Origin: an uncultured Clostridia bacterium
GTDB lineage: Bacteria; Bacillota; Clostridia; Oscillospirales; Ruminococcaceae
Direction: 5' to 3'
DNA length: 23,197 nt
Assembly: GCA_947381875.1 (NCBI GenBank)
Contig: CANCXY010000016.1
Location: 1 to 23,197 of the forward strand
Shown piece after piece: positions 11,920 through 19,297 of this stretch (positions within the stretch are counted from its first letter, which is position 1; each line of letters opens with the position of its first letter). The translations under genes and the position numbers were made by a program. The notes below the pieces were generated by a model. The model was not told the DNA's origin. It worked only from the letters and a program-made list of their open reading frames with translations, and searched no databases.

Positions 11920-11934
11920 TTCAAGCGGGAAATT
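11920..11934 (+). repeat. Right copy of 15-bp direct repeat flanking the island (putative attR)
   Basis: TTCAAGCGGGAAATT, identical to 3346-3360, ending 12 bases before the -35 of the rplS promoter. Confidence 0.55.
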
Positions 11935-11946
11935 TTTTGGAAACAC

Positions 11947-11975
11947 TTGCTTTTTCGCGGCGGATGTGCTATCAT
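11947..11975 (+). promoter_or_regulatory. Promoter of rplS
   Basis: TTGCTT (11947-11952), 17-base spacer, TATCAT (11970-11975), about 125 bases upstream of the rplS start. Confidence 0.7.
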
Positions 11976-11981
11976 AGTTAG

Positions 11982-12090
11982 GCGTTATGGCCACTGTGCC
12001 AACAGTGGGGTTAATGTGCAAAAACATTAAACGGGCAGTCCTCTGCCGGCTTTGATCGGGCCGGGTACGAATGTCTGAGAAAACATGGAG
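11982..12090 (+). promoter_or_regulatory. Structured 5' leader of rplS (possible L19 autoregulatory leader)
   Basis: Three short hairpins follow one another: CCACTG/CAGTGG (11991-12008), TTAATGT/ACATTAA (12011-12030) and GGCAG/CTGCC (12034-12047). Low-GC Gram-positive bacteria have an L19 leader RNA (Rfam L19_leader) in this position. Assignment to that family is from position and hairpin content only. Confidence 0.5.
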
Positions 12091-12101
12091 GAATTCGCAA
12101 A

Positions 12102-12446
12102 ATGGACGCATTGAAAACCATTACCGAGGGCATGATCAAAGAGAACCCGCCCGCGTTTAACGTCGGCGATACGGTGCGTGTCTCTGTCCGCATCAAGGAA
12201 GGTGAGCGCGAGCGTATCCAGGCGTTTGAGGGCACTGTCATTGCCAAAAAGCATGGCGGCATCTCTGAAACATTTACCGTCCGCCGCACCGCATACGGCG
12301 TTGGCATTGAACGTGTGTTCCCGGTAAATTCCCCGTTTGTGGAAAAGGTCGAGGTCGTGCGCAAAGGCCGCGTGCGCCGCGCCAAACTGTTCTATCTGCG
12401 CAACCGCACCGGCAAGGCGGCCAAGGTCATGGAACAGCTTCGATAA
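12102..12446 (+). CDS. rplS: 50S ribosomal protein L19
   Basis: This is a 114-residue protein of the usual L19 length. It shows [48 protein letters not shown] and [11 protein letters not shown], all characteristic L19 blocks. L19 sits at the 30S-50S interface of the ribosome. GGAGG lies about 9 bases upstream of the ATG. It has its own promoter, structured leader and strong terminator, so it is a monocistronic unit with some read-through into lepB possible. In many Firmicutes rplS follows trmD and rimM; here the upstream space is occupied by the mobile island, so the normal neighbour on that side is not visible. Confidence 0.97.
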   Translation: MDALKTITEGMIKENPPAFNVGDTVRVSVRIKEGERERIQAFEGTVIAKKHGGISETFTVRRTAYGVGIERVFPVNSPFVEKVEVVRKGRVRRAKLFYLRNRTGKAAKVMEQLR

Positions 12447-12455
12447 GTTCGCCGG

Positions 12456-12483
12456 AAGGGACAATGCAGATTGTCCCTTTTTT
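12456..12483 (+). terminator. Rho-independent terminator of rplS
   Basis: AAGGGACAAT and ATTGTCCCTT form a 10-bp stem with a GCAG loop and a T6 run (12478-12483). Confidence 0.85.
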
Positions 12484-12513
12484 GTTGTATGCTCGCGAAA
12501 GGAGAATATCCGC

Positions 12514-13080
12514 ATGGAAACGCCGCAGGTAAACGAAACCGCACGGAAAGAAAAAAGCCCAAAAGGGAGCGCCCTGTTTGAATGGTACGATTCCCTTGTT
12601 TTTGCCCTGACGGTGATCGTGCTTATCTTTGTGTTCCTGGTACGCATCATCACCGTTTCAGGAAATTCCATGAACCCGACCTTGAACTGGGGAGACCGAA
12701 TCGCCGTACAGAGCGCGCTGTATACCCCTCAGCGCGGGGATGTAGTCGTGGTGGACAGCTACAGCCATTATGGCGATCCGCTTGTCAAGCGTGTCATTGC
12801 CGTGGGCGGCGATACGCTGGATATCCATTTCGACACGGGCGATGTCATCCTGAACGGCGAGATCTTAGAGGAACCGTATATCCTGGCTCCCACAACCGCC
12901 GCCGACGACGTCACCTTCCCGCTCGAAGTGCCGGATGGATGTGTATTTGTGATGGGCGACAACCGCCCCGGCTCCCTCGATAGCCGCAGTACGGATATCG
13001 GTTTTATCGACGCGCGGGATATTTTGGGGAAGGTCGTGCTGCGCGTCGCGCCCATCCGCGATTTCGGCCTGATTGCCTGA
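12514..13080 (+). CDS. lepB: Signal peptidase I
   Basis: This is a 188-residue membrane-bound serine protease that removes signal peptides from exported proteins. A cytoplasmic N-terminus is followed by one membrane helix (about 27-47) and then the catalytic domain. The nucleophile is in SGNSMNPT (Ser52), the general-base Lys in VKRVIAVGGD (Lys92), and the conserved GDNRPGSLDSR box lies near the C-terminus. Length and a single membrane span are typical of Gram-positive Sip-type enzymes. AAAGGAG lies 9 bases upstream of the ATG. No clear promoter separates it from the rplS terminator. It begins a run of closely spaced plus-strand genes that extends to thrC. The gene next to it in B. subtilis-type orders, rbgA, is two genes downstream here. 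Confidence 0.95.
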   Translation: METPQVNETARKEKSPKGSALFEWYDSLVFALTVIVLIFVFLVRIITVSGNSMNPTLNWGDRIAVQSALYTPQRGDVVVVDSYSHYGDPLVKRVIAVGGDTLDIHFDTGDVILNGEILEEPYILAPTTAADDVTFPLEVPDGCVFVMGDNRPGSLDSRSTDIGFIDARDILGKVVLRVAPIRDFGLIA

Positions 13081-13102
13081 GCGGGTGGGCGCGGTGAAAC
13101 GG

Positions 13103-13603
13103 ATGCAAGGGTATATCTGTAAAATCGCGGACCGCTCTGAAATGGAGCGGAAATGGGATTACGAGATCGCCCGTGCGGGTAAAGACCGCCGAAACTGGGA
13201 AATATGGAAAGGAGAAGCCATCCGGCGCTGGGCGGAGGGAAAAGCGCTGCCCTATTATGGCATACTGGATGGCGCGATTATCTGCGAGGCGACAGCACTC
13301 CTCAGCAGGGACGCCGTACAGAATGCCTATGGCCTGGTGGATGACAAAACAGTGTATCTCTCCGCGTTCCGCACCATAGAGGGCTGTCAGGGCCGGGGCT
13401 ATTTCTCCGAATTGTTCCGCTTTCTGCTGAACGATCTGAAAAGGCGGGGCTATACGGCGGCCACGCTCGGCGTAGAGCCGCAGGAGATAAAGAACAAGGC
13501 GATTTATTTGCATTACGGGTTTACAGAACAGATAAAGACCGCGAAAGAAACCTATCCCGACGGAACAGAAATAACCGTCGAGTATTATCGAAAGAGGCTG
13601 TAA
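13103..13603 (+). CDS. GNAT-family N-acetyltransferase
   Basis: This is a 166-residue protein whose C-terminal half carries the acetyl-CoA binding motif of GNAT enzymes: VYLSAFRTIEGCQGRGYFSE, with the Q-x-R-G-Y turn as pyrophosphate loop. It then reads ATLGVEPQEIKNKAIYLHYGF, the usual motif B with the Asn and Tyr. The substrate cannot be told from the sequence. The start is uncertain: ATG 13103 lacks a strong Shine-Dalgarno; GTG 13094, preceded by GGGTGG, is the alternative. It lies 22 bases after lepB and 10 bases before rbgA, so it is probably co-transcribed with both. Confidence 0.8.
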   Translation: MQGYICKIADRSEMERKWDYEIARAGKDRRNWEIWKGEAIRRWAEGKALPYYGILDGAIICEATALLSRDAVQNAYGLVDDKTVYLSAFRTIEGCQGRGYFSELFRFLLNDLKRRGYTAATLGVEPQEIKNKAIYLHYGFTEQIKTAKETYPDGTEITVEYYRKRL

Positions 13604-13613
13604 AGGGCGCACA

Positions 13614-14516
13614 ATGGAACGGAAAACACAAAAAACACGGCCCCGCCGCGAGACGGAAAGCGTCAGCATCCAATGGTTCCCAGGGCATATGACGCGCACA
13701 CTGCGCGTGATGGAGAAAGAGATCCGCACAATGGATGGCGTGGTTCAGCTTTTGGACGCGCGCATCCCGCGCAGCAGCCTGAACCCGGAGCTGGTGCGCA
13801 TCACAAGGGAAAAACCGCGCCTGTACCTGCTGAACAAGGCCGACTTGGCCGACCCGGAGATAACGGCGCGGTGGATTGCGTATTTTAAGGGAAACGGGAA
13901 CGGGTGCCTTGCGCTCGACAGCCGGCAAAAGGCAAAGATCCCGCAGGTGAAAAATGCGATTGAGGCTGAATTGACAGAGCTTTTGGCACGCCGGGCCAGC
14001 CGGGGCGCTGCGGGCGCAAGGCGCATGATCATGGTGGTGGGGATCCCCAATGTGGGCAAATCCACCTTTATCAATTCCTTTGCCGGTTCTGCGCATACGA
14101 AAACCGCGGACAGGCCAGGCGTCACGCGTGGCAAACAGTGGGTGACGGTCGGGAATTATGACCTGCTTGATATGCCGGGCGTATTATGGAAAAAATTCGG
14201 GTCTCAGGAGGTCGCGGGGAATTTGGCCTTTATCGGCTCTATCCGGGATGAAGTGCTGGATCGTGAGGAACTGGCCGCGGCGCTTTTGGGCGAGATCCAG
14301 CGCATGTATCCGGAAAAACTGCGGGAGCGGTATCATGTGAGCGAGGAAGAGTTATCCCAGACGCCCTATGCGCTGCTGGAGACGATTGGCCGCAAACGCG
14401 GCTGCCTGATTGCGGGCGGCGAGGTAGATGCCGGGCGCATCGCCACGATGCTGGTGAATGAATTCCGAAGCGCAAAATTGGGGCGTATCTCACTCGAAAG
14501 GCCGGAGGATCTATGA
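13614..14516 (+). CDS. rbgA: Ribosome biogenesis GTPase RbgA/YlqF
   Basis: This is a 300-residue circularly permuted GTPase needed for late 50S subunit assembly. The N-terminal WFPGHMTR box (21-28) is diagnostic. The G motifs occur in permuted order: NKAD (G4, 74-77), GIPNVGKS (G1, 143-150), RPGVT (G2, 167-171), DMPG (G3, 186-189). A helical RNA-binding C-terminus follows. A basic N-terminal extension of about 15 residues precedes the usual start. AAAGGG lies 7 bases before the ATG. The stop overlaps the rnhB start (ATGA), a translationally coupled pair found in many Firmicutes. Confidence 0.95.
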   Translation: MERKTQKTRPRRETESVSIQWFPGHMTRTLRVMEKEIRTMDGVVQLLDARIPRSSLNPELVRITREKPRLYLLNKADLADPEITARWIAYFKGNGNGCLALDSRQKAKIPQVKNAIEAELTELLARRASRGAAGARRMIMVVGIPNVGKSTFINSFAGSAHTKTADRPGVTRGKQWVTVGNYDLLDMPGVLWKKFGSQEVAGNLAFIGSIRDEVLDREELAAALLGEIQRMYPEKLRERYHVSEEELSQTPYALLETIGRKRGCLIAGGEVDAGRIATMLVNEFRSAKLGRISLERPEDL

Positions 14517-15118
14517 CAGAAGAACTGTACGCGTTTGACGCGGCGTTTGCGCAGGAAGGGCTTGTATGCGGCGTGGATGAGGCGGGCCGCGGGCCTTTGT
14601 GTGGGCCGCTTTGCGTCGCGGCGGTGATCTTAGACCCTGCCGCACCACACCTGATGGGCATCAACGATTCCAAAAAGCTCTCTGAAAAAAAGCGCGAGGC
14701 ACTTTTCCCGCAGATCACGGAAAGTGCGATGGCCTATAGCATCATTATGGTGGAGCCGCAAAAAATCGACGAGATGAATATTTTGGGCGCAACGATGTAT
14801 GGCATGCGTCAGGCGGTGGAGGGCCTCGCCGTCCGCCCCGCTTTGGCGCTGGTGGACGGGAACCGCTCTCCCCGTATGGACGTGCCCGCGAAAAGCGTCA
14901 TAAAAGGGGACGCACAGTCTGTAAGCATTGCGGCGGCGTCCATCTTAGCGAAGGTCTCGCGGGACCGCTATATGCGGGAGTTGGCGGCGCAGTATCCGCA
15001 ATACAAGTTGGAACAGCATAAGGGATACCCGACAAAGGAGCATTATCAGCTTTTGGACAAGTATGGCATACAGCCTTTTTACAGGAAATCCTTTTTGAAG
15101 AAGCGCGGCTATGTCTAA
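14513..15118 (+). CDS. rnhB: Ribonuclease HII
   Basis: This is a 201-residue enzyme that removes RNA from RNA-DNA hybrids and single ribonucleotides from DNA. GVDEAGRGPLCGP supplies the first catalytic Asp and Glu (22-23), ALVDGN the next Asp (115), and AKVSRDRYM the last (151). LEQHKGYPTKEH is the conserved C-terminal block. The start ATG overlaps the rbgA stop by four bases, and its own stop overlaps the yraN start by eight, so all three are expected to be translationally coupled. Confidence 0.96.
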   Translation: MTEELYAFDAAFAQEGLVCGVDEAGRGPLCGPLCVAAVILDPAAPHLMGINDSKKLSEKKREALFPQITESAMAYSIIMVEPQKIDEMNILGATMYGMRQAVEGLAVRPALALVDGNRSPRMDVPAKSVIKGDAQSVSIAAASILAKVSRDRYMRELAAQYPQYKLEQHKGYPTKEHYQLLDKYGIQPFYRKSFLKKRGYV

Positions 15119-15482
15119 GCGGGGCAGCGCGGAGACCGGCGCCAAAGGGGAGCATCTGGCGGCGGTGTATTACCAGCGGCGGGGCTGCGAGATATTGGAT
15201 ACCAATTATCGGACGCGCATGGGGGAGCTTGACCTCGTTGTGATGGACCACGGAACGCTCGTATTTTCCGAAGTCAAAACAAGAAGTGAGAACACGATCG
15301 CCACGCCTGCGGAGTCCGTGACAAAACAAAAGCAGCGCCGCCTGATCCTGGCTGCACAGCATTACCTGATGACACATACCGCGTATGCGGATCTGGTGAT
15401 GCGCTTTGATGTGGTCGAGGTGATTTTGCCGCGCGGGGGGCTGCCCCGGCTTCATTGCATTGAAAACGCGTTTACATTGTGA
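15111..15482 (+). CDS. yraN: YraN/UPF0102 endonuclease-like protein
   Basis: This is a 123-residue protein of the UPF0102 family. It begins with the GAKGEHLAAVYYQRRGCEILDTNYR helix region, followed by the nuclease-like core GELDLVVMD and VFSEVKTR. These have the spacing of the D-(E)xK active site of the restriction endonuclease superfamily. The biological role is not settled; the fold suggests a Holliday-junction-resolvase-like nuclease. The gene nearly always follows rnhB in bacteria, as here. It starts inside the last codons of rnhB. Confidence 0.92.
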   Translation: MSKRGSAETGAKGEHLAAVYYQRRGCEILDTNYRTRMGELDLVVMDHGTLVFSEVKTRSENTIATPAESVTKQKQRRLILAAQHYLMTHTAYADLVMRFDVVEVILPRGGLPRLHCIENAFTL

Positions 15483-15491
15483 GGTCTTTTC

Positions 15492-16418
15492 ATGTGTTTT
15501 TTTGATTTACACTGTGATACGATCCAGTGCCTTTTGGACGGCAGTAGCCTGGCTGATGCAAATACACAAGTCAGCCTCGACAAAGCCCGCGCGTTTGGGC
15601 GCTGGGCACAGGTATACGCCATGTTTGTGGGCGACAATCCGCCCGGCAGGGATACTGCCTACGATACATACCGGCAGCTATACGCATGTTTTCAAAAGCA
15701 GATGGCCGTCTATGCGGAGCGTATTTGCCAGTGCCGCAGCGCGGCGCAGGTTCGGGCGGCGTTTGAGGCTGGGAAGTATGCGGCCATCCTCTCTGTGGAA
15801 AACGGGTCGGTGTTGGGAGGAAGGCTGGAACGCCTTGCCGAACTGCGGCGCGACGGCGTGCGTCTGCTGACGCTGACCTGGATGGGGGAAAATGAACTGG
15901 GCAGCGGGGGAGAGGCAGGCGGCCCGCTGAAACCGTTTGGCCGCGCAGTGTTGGAAGCGCTGCCCTCATATGGCATCATCCCCGATATCTCCCATCTTTC
16001 CGACGAGGGGTTATCGGATGTGTTCTCGCATTATGACGGCCCTGTTGTCGCCACGCACTCCAACGTCCGGCGCGTGATGGGGCACCATCGGAACCTTACC
16101 GAAAAACAGACAGCCGAAATCATACGGCGGCGCGGGCTGATCGGGATCAACCTGTGCAGCGGGTTCCTCTCCTGTGAACGTTCCGCCGCCTCCAGGGAAG
16201 ATGTCTGCCGCCATCTGAGTGCTTTTTTGGAGATGGGCGCAGAAGATACCGTCTGCTTTGGCACGGATTTTGACGGCGCGAAAACACCGGCTGATATAAG
16301 AGACCTTGCGGATATCCCCGCGCTGTGGGAATATCTGCTAAAGAGGGGCTTTTCGGAAACGCTGCTGCGCAAGGTATTTTTTGAAAACGCCTGGGCTTTC
16401 TGGGAACGGAATTTCTGA
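15492..16418 (+). CDS. Membrane dipeptidase (peptidase M19)
   Basis: This is a 308-residue zinc enzyme of the renal dipeptidase family, which hydrolyses dipeptides including those with a D-residue at the C-terminus. The metal ligands are recognisable in order: FDLHCDT (His7, Asp9), AILSVENG (Glu), DISHLS (His), VATHSN (His) and GTDFDG (Asp). There is no signal peptide, so it should be cytoplasmic, as are most bacterial members despite the name. GAGG lies 7 bases before the ATG, and the gene begins 10 bases after yraN. Confidence 0.92.
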   Translation: MCFFDLHCDTIQCLLDGSSLADANTQVSLDKARAFGRWAQVYAMFVGDNPPGRDTAYDTYRQLYACFQKQMAVYAERICQCRSAAQVRAAFEAGKYAAILSVENGSVLGGRLERLAELRRDGVRLLTLTWMGENELGSGGEAGGPLKPFGRAVLEALPSYGIIPDISHLSDEGLSDVFSHYDGPVVATHSNVRRVMGHHRNLTEKQTAEIIRRRGLIGINLCSGFLSCERSAASREDVCRHLSAFLEMGAEDTVCFGTDFDGAKTPADIRDLADIPALWEYLLKRGFSETLLRKVFFENAWAFWERNF

Positions 16419-16448
16419 AAAAAGATTTCAGATCGTGAGGGATGAGGA

Positions 16449-17906
16449 ATGCAATATACAAGCACACGCGACCATACAAAATGCGTCAGCGCATCACAGG
16501 CGATTTTACAGGGTATTTCGCCGGACGGCGGGCTTTATGTGCCAACGGAGTTCCCACAGGTTTCGCCGGAGGAATTTTATGGCCTGACCTATCCGCAGAC
16601 AGCCGAAAAGGTCCTGCGCCTTTACCTGACCGACTATGACCCCGCTTTCCTGAAACAGGTGACGGAGCAGGTATACAGCGCTGAAAATTTCGGCGGTAAG
16701 GCGGGCTTTTTAGCGCCAGTGGAGGAAAACCTCTGGGCATTGGAGCTATGGCACGGCCCAACCTGCGCATTCAAAGATTACGCTTTACAGTTGATGCCCC
16801 ACTTGCTTTTACAGGCGAAAAAGAATTTAGGCGTATCGCAGACGACAAAGATCCTGGTGGCGACCTCCGGCGATACGGGAAAAGCGGCGCTGGCCGGATA
16901 TGCGGGGCTTCCGGGGATCCGTATTGCGGTTTTTTACCCAAATGCCGGCACCAGTGAAATACAGCGTTTGCAAATGGCGACCCAGGAAGGGGAGAACGTG
17001 GCGGTCTATGCGGTAAGCGGCAATTTTGACGATACTCAGACGGGCGTAAAACGCGCTTTTGCCGATTCCGCGCTTACGAATGCTTTGGCTGAAAAAGGGG
17101 AGGCACTTTCGAGCGCAAACTCCATCAACTGGGGCCGCCTTGTGCCGCAGATCGTTTATTATTTTTACAGCTACGCAAAACTTGTGGAGAGCGGGAGCAT
17201 TGTTTCCGGCGCGCCGGTCCGCTATTGTGTCCCCACTGGGAATTTTGGGGATATCTTAGCGGGATATTATGCAAAGCGCATGGGGTTTCCGATTGAAAAA
17301 TTGATTTGCGCTTCCAATAAAAACAAAATCCTTACAGATTTCCTTACAACAGGTGTTTACGATATCCACCGCGATTTTTACAAAACGACCTCCCCCTCTA
17401 TGGATATCTTGATTTCTTCCAATTTGGAGCGATTGCTATACCATGTTACACAGGACGATAATGCTGTTAAAAATTGGATGGATTCTCTTGTAAAGGAAAA
17501 GGCCTACACAGTTTCCAAAGAGGTACTTTCCGCCATTCAGGCCGTTTTCGACTGCGGCTGCGCGGAGGATGCGCAGGGGAGCGAGGAGATCCGTATGCGA
17601 TACGAACAGGACCATTACCTGTGCGATACTCATACTGCTGTGGCGCTGTACACCATGCGCGGCAAAGCGAAGGAAAAAGCACCGTGTGTGGTGCTTTCTA
17701 CCGCAAGCCCCTATAAATTCCCCTGTGCTGTGCTGCACGCGTTAGGGCGGGAGGTCCCGTCGGATGAGTTCGAGGCCATGCGTCTGCTGCATGAGAAAAC
17801 AGGCGTTCCCATCCCGCAAAGCCTGGCTGTTTTGCGTGAAAAGGCAATTCGCTTTACAGATGTGATCGAGCCGGAAATGATTGCAAAAACCGCGCTTTCC
17901 CTCTGA
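16449..17906 (+). CDS. thrC: Threonine synthase
   Basis: This is a 485-residue PLP enzyme that converts O-phosphohomoserine to threonine. It shows TRD near the start, GLYVP, the PLP lysine in HGPTCAFKDYALQL (Lys109), LVATSGDTGKAA (phosphate-binding loop), FYPNAGTSEIQRLQM, NSINWGRLVPQ and PTGNFGDILAGYYAK. Length matches the long class of threonine synthases. The start is the ATG at 16449; GTGAGGGATGAGG immediately upstream gives the ribosome binding site. It is the last plus-strand gene before a bidirectional terminator. No thrB or hom gene adjoins it. Confidence 0.95.
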   Translation: MQYTSTRDHTKCVSASQAILQGISPDGGLYVPTEFPQVSPEEFYGLTYPQTAEKVLRLYLTDYDPAFLKQVTEQVYSAENFGGKAGFLAPVEENLWALELWHGPTCAFKDYALQLMPHLLLQAKKNLGVSQTTKILVATSGDTGKAALAGYAGLPGIRIAVFYPNAGTSEIQRLQMATQEGENVAVYAVSGNFDDTQTGVKRAFADSALTNALAEKGEALSSANSINWGRLVPQIVYYFYSYAKLVESGSIVSGAPVRYCVPTGNFGDILAGYYAKRMGFPIEKLICASNKNKILTDFLTTGVYDIHRDFYKTTSPSMDILISSNLERLLYHVTQDDNAVKNWMDSLVKEKAYTVSKEVLSAIQAVFDCGCAEDAQGSEEIRMRYEQDHYLCDTHTAVALYTMRGKAKEKAPCVVLSTASPYKFPCAVLHALGREVPSDEFEAMRLLHEKTGVPIPQSLAVLREKAIRFTDVIEPEMIAKTALSL

Positions 17907-17934
17907 CGCGGCCCGCTATAAAAAGATGTAAAAA

Positions 17935-17966
17935 GGAAAAGCCCGCGCCTCCCGCGCGGACTTTCC
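17935..17966. terminator. Bidirectional terminator between thrC and the DUF1540 gene
   Basis: GGAAA-AG-CCGCGC pairs with GCGCGG-CTTTCC (about 12 bp plus a bulge and a mismatch). On the minus strand it is followed by TTTTCCTTTTT, so it is strongest as terminator of the minus-strand gene. Confidence 0.7.
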
Positions 17967-18003
17967 CAAGACCTTTTGAAACTGTGCGCCGCCTGTGCCG
18001 CAC

Positions 18004-18162
18004 TTACATTTCCTCAAAGGTCTCGCACATGGTTTCTTCCCCTAATACGTTCATACGGTTTTTCACTTTGATCTCCGGCGCTGTGCAGCAGCAGTGCCCG
18101 TTGTTGTGGACGCAGTTTTCCACTTCACAGCAAATACCATCCAGTACGTTTTCGTTTTGCAT
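18004..18162 (-). CDS. DUF1540 domain protein
   Basis: This is a 52-residue Cys-rich protein. CCEVENCVHNN, HCCCTAPEIKV and TMCETF reproduce the DUF1540 pattern (CxVxNC, CC-A--I-V, C-TF). Such domains are probably small metal-binding knots and are frequent in Clostridia, often as tandem copies; this is a single copy. The function is unknown. The start at ATG 18162 has AGGAGAA about 9 bases upstream; a longer frame to 18378 has no family support. It is the only minus-strand gene in the right flank. Confidence 0.85.
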   Translation of the reverse strand: MQNENVLDGICCEVENCVHNNGHCCCTAPEIKVKNRMNVLGEETMCETFEEM

Positions 18163-18348
18163 AACGCATACTTCTCCTATTCTATCGTATTTTGCATCTG
18201 CCTTTTTGCGCGGGGGGAAAGCAACAGATCCTACTACTTCTCTCCGCCTATAACGAGGAGAAATAGCAAACGTAAATTTCCTGCCTGCACGGGCAGTGCT
18301 TTCACGGGTTACTATGACCCGAACTTTCACTTGTATGCGAGGGATGCT

Positions 18349-19056
18349 ATGGCAATTTTTGCAATCGGCGACCTGCACCTTTCCCTGGGCACCGCCAAGC
18401 CGATGGATATTTTCAGCGGCTGGGAAAATTATGTGGACAGGTTACAGGAAAACTGGCTGAAAGCCATTGCGCCGCAGGATACCGTTCTGCTCGCGGGCGA
18501 TACCTCTTGGGCGATGAAATTAGAGGAATGCGAAAAGGATTTTTCGTTTTTGGAATCGCTGCCCGGAAAAAAAATCCTGATCAAAGGCAACCACGATTAC
18601 TGGTGGACAACAGTAGCCAAAATGGAGCGCTATGCCGCCGCGAACGGGTTTGAAAGCCTCACTTTCCTGCAAAATAGCTGTGTGCTGGCGGAAGGGATGG
18701 CCCTGTGCGGGACGCGCGGGTGGATGTTTGACATCGGCCAGCCGCACGACCAGAAGGTGATGAGCCGTGAGTGCGGGCGTCTGCGGGCGTCGCTGGCAAT
18801 GGCGGGGGACGCGGAAAAGATTGCGTTTCTCCATTACCCGCCCCTCTGCCGCCAGGCGGAGGCCCCCGACCTGCTCGCAATCCTGCACGAGTTCGGCGTG
18901 AAGCGCTGTTTTTACGGCCACCTGCACGGCGCTTCCATTGCCCGCGCGGTACAGGGGTGGGTGGACGGGATCGAATATACGCTGATCAGCGGCGACGCGC
19001 TGCAATTTTTTCCCTATAAAATTGAATTAGGTGTAGAAAATCCTGGCGGCATATGA
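18349..19056 (+). CDS. Calcineurin-like metallophosphoesterase
   Basis: This is a 235-residue phosphoesterase with the dinuclear-metal motifs in order: IGDLHLS (D-x-H), LLAGDTSWAM (GD), IKGNHDYWW (GNHD), a later His in LHYPP, and FYGHLHG (GHxH). The WxxYV and GNHDYWW spelling matches the clostridial YmdB-unlike phosphoesterase subgroup often called 'metallophosphoesterase'; the substrate is unknown. The start at ATG 18349 has GCGAGGGAT upstream. The frame is open back to 18094, but that part lies opposite the DUF1540 gene and has no family match. The tig promoter overlaps its stop codon. Confidence 0.88.
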   Translation: MAIFAIGDLHLSLGTAKPMDIFSGWENYVDRLQENWLKAIAPQDTVLLAGDTSWAMKLEECEKDFSFLESLPGKKILIKGNHDYWWTTVAKMERYAAANGFESLTFLQNSCVLAEGMALCGTRGWMFDIGQPHDQKVMSRECGRLRASLAMAGDAEKIAFLHYPPLCRQAEAPDLLAILHEFGVKRCFYGHLHGASIARAVQGWVDGIEYTLISGDALQFFPYKIELGVENPGGI

Positions 19057-19062
19057 TATAAT
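19034..19062 (+). promoter_or_regulatory. Promoter of tig
   Basis: TAGAAA (19034-19039), 17-base spacer, TATAAT (19057-19062) with a TGA extended -10 directly before it. The leader of about 230 bases to the tig start (19063-19297) holds no convincing gene or strong hairpin beyond a short GGCAG/CTGCC stem. Confidence 0.75.
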
Positions 19063-19297
19063 GGTCTCAATCTGCCGTCCATCCGGCCGCGTGTATGCTT
19101 GAAATGGGGAAAGGCGCATGCGCACAGAACCACAGGGCCTGTATCCATGCTGCATGGCCGCCTGTTTTTCCGCCGCTCTTTCCAGCAGGCAGGAACTGCC
19201 CAAGACAAAAGAGTTTGAAAACGCTCCAGCAGGAAAACAGGCAGGGCGTGGGTTTATCTCAAAATCGCAAGTTATTGGTATTGGAGGAAATAAAAAA

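Larger units (their letters stand above)
3346..11934. mobile_element. Accessory island bracketed by 15-bp direct repeats
   Basis: Everything between the two copies of TTCAAGCGGGAAATT is accessory in character: an IS30 element, a SprT-like gene, and a filamentous-phage-like gene block. Housekeeping genes resume immediately outside (the DUF2344 gene on the left, the rplS promoter on the right). Parts of the island, notably 8850-9700, are clearly more AT-rich than the flanks. No integrase gene is visible. The boundaries are inferred from the repeat alone. Confidence 0.5.
6168..11934 (-). mobile_element. Inovirus-like (filamentous phage) prophage
   Basis: A minus-strand gene block has the order and protein types of filamentous phages: candidate ssDNA-binding protein, HUH rolling-circle initiator, 61-aa coat-like protein with one membrane helix and a basic tail, terminator, large secreted and membrane-anchored adsorption-type protein, small membrane proteins, and a Zot/pI ATPase. 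One small membrane-protein gene points the other way. There is no pIV-type secretin and no integrase. Edges are approximate: the right edge is set by the direct repeat, and the left edge may extend to include the SprT-like operon. Confidence 0.8.

Noticed and set aside
11895..11920. dif-like imperfect palindrome around TTAATTATATAACT as an Xer site
   Set aside because: Arms match the Firmicute dif consensus too poorly, and there is no second copy at the other island edge. The TATAAT is better explained as a promoter element.
3346..11934. CRISPR array, tRNA gene or integrase inside or beside the island
   Set aside because: I looked for regularly spaced repeats, tRNA-like cloverleaf ends and recombinase motifs and saw none; the five motif copies are irregularly spaced and tied to gene starts.
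18094..18348. N-terminal extension of the metallophosphoesterase
   Set aside because: It lies antisense to the DUF1540 gene and lacks family similarity; ATG 18349 begins right at the conserved AIFAIGDLHL strand.
19118..19297. In-frame N-terminal extension of trigger factor from ATG 19118, which has a purine-rich site before it
   Set aside because: The extra 60 residues are unlike any trigger factor, and the family start MNLVKHEA has its own strong GGAGG. A leader peptide remains possible but unsupported.
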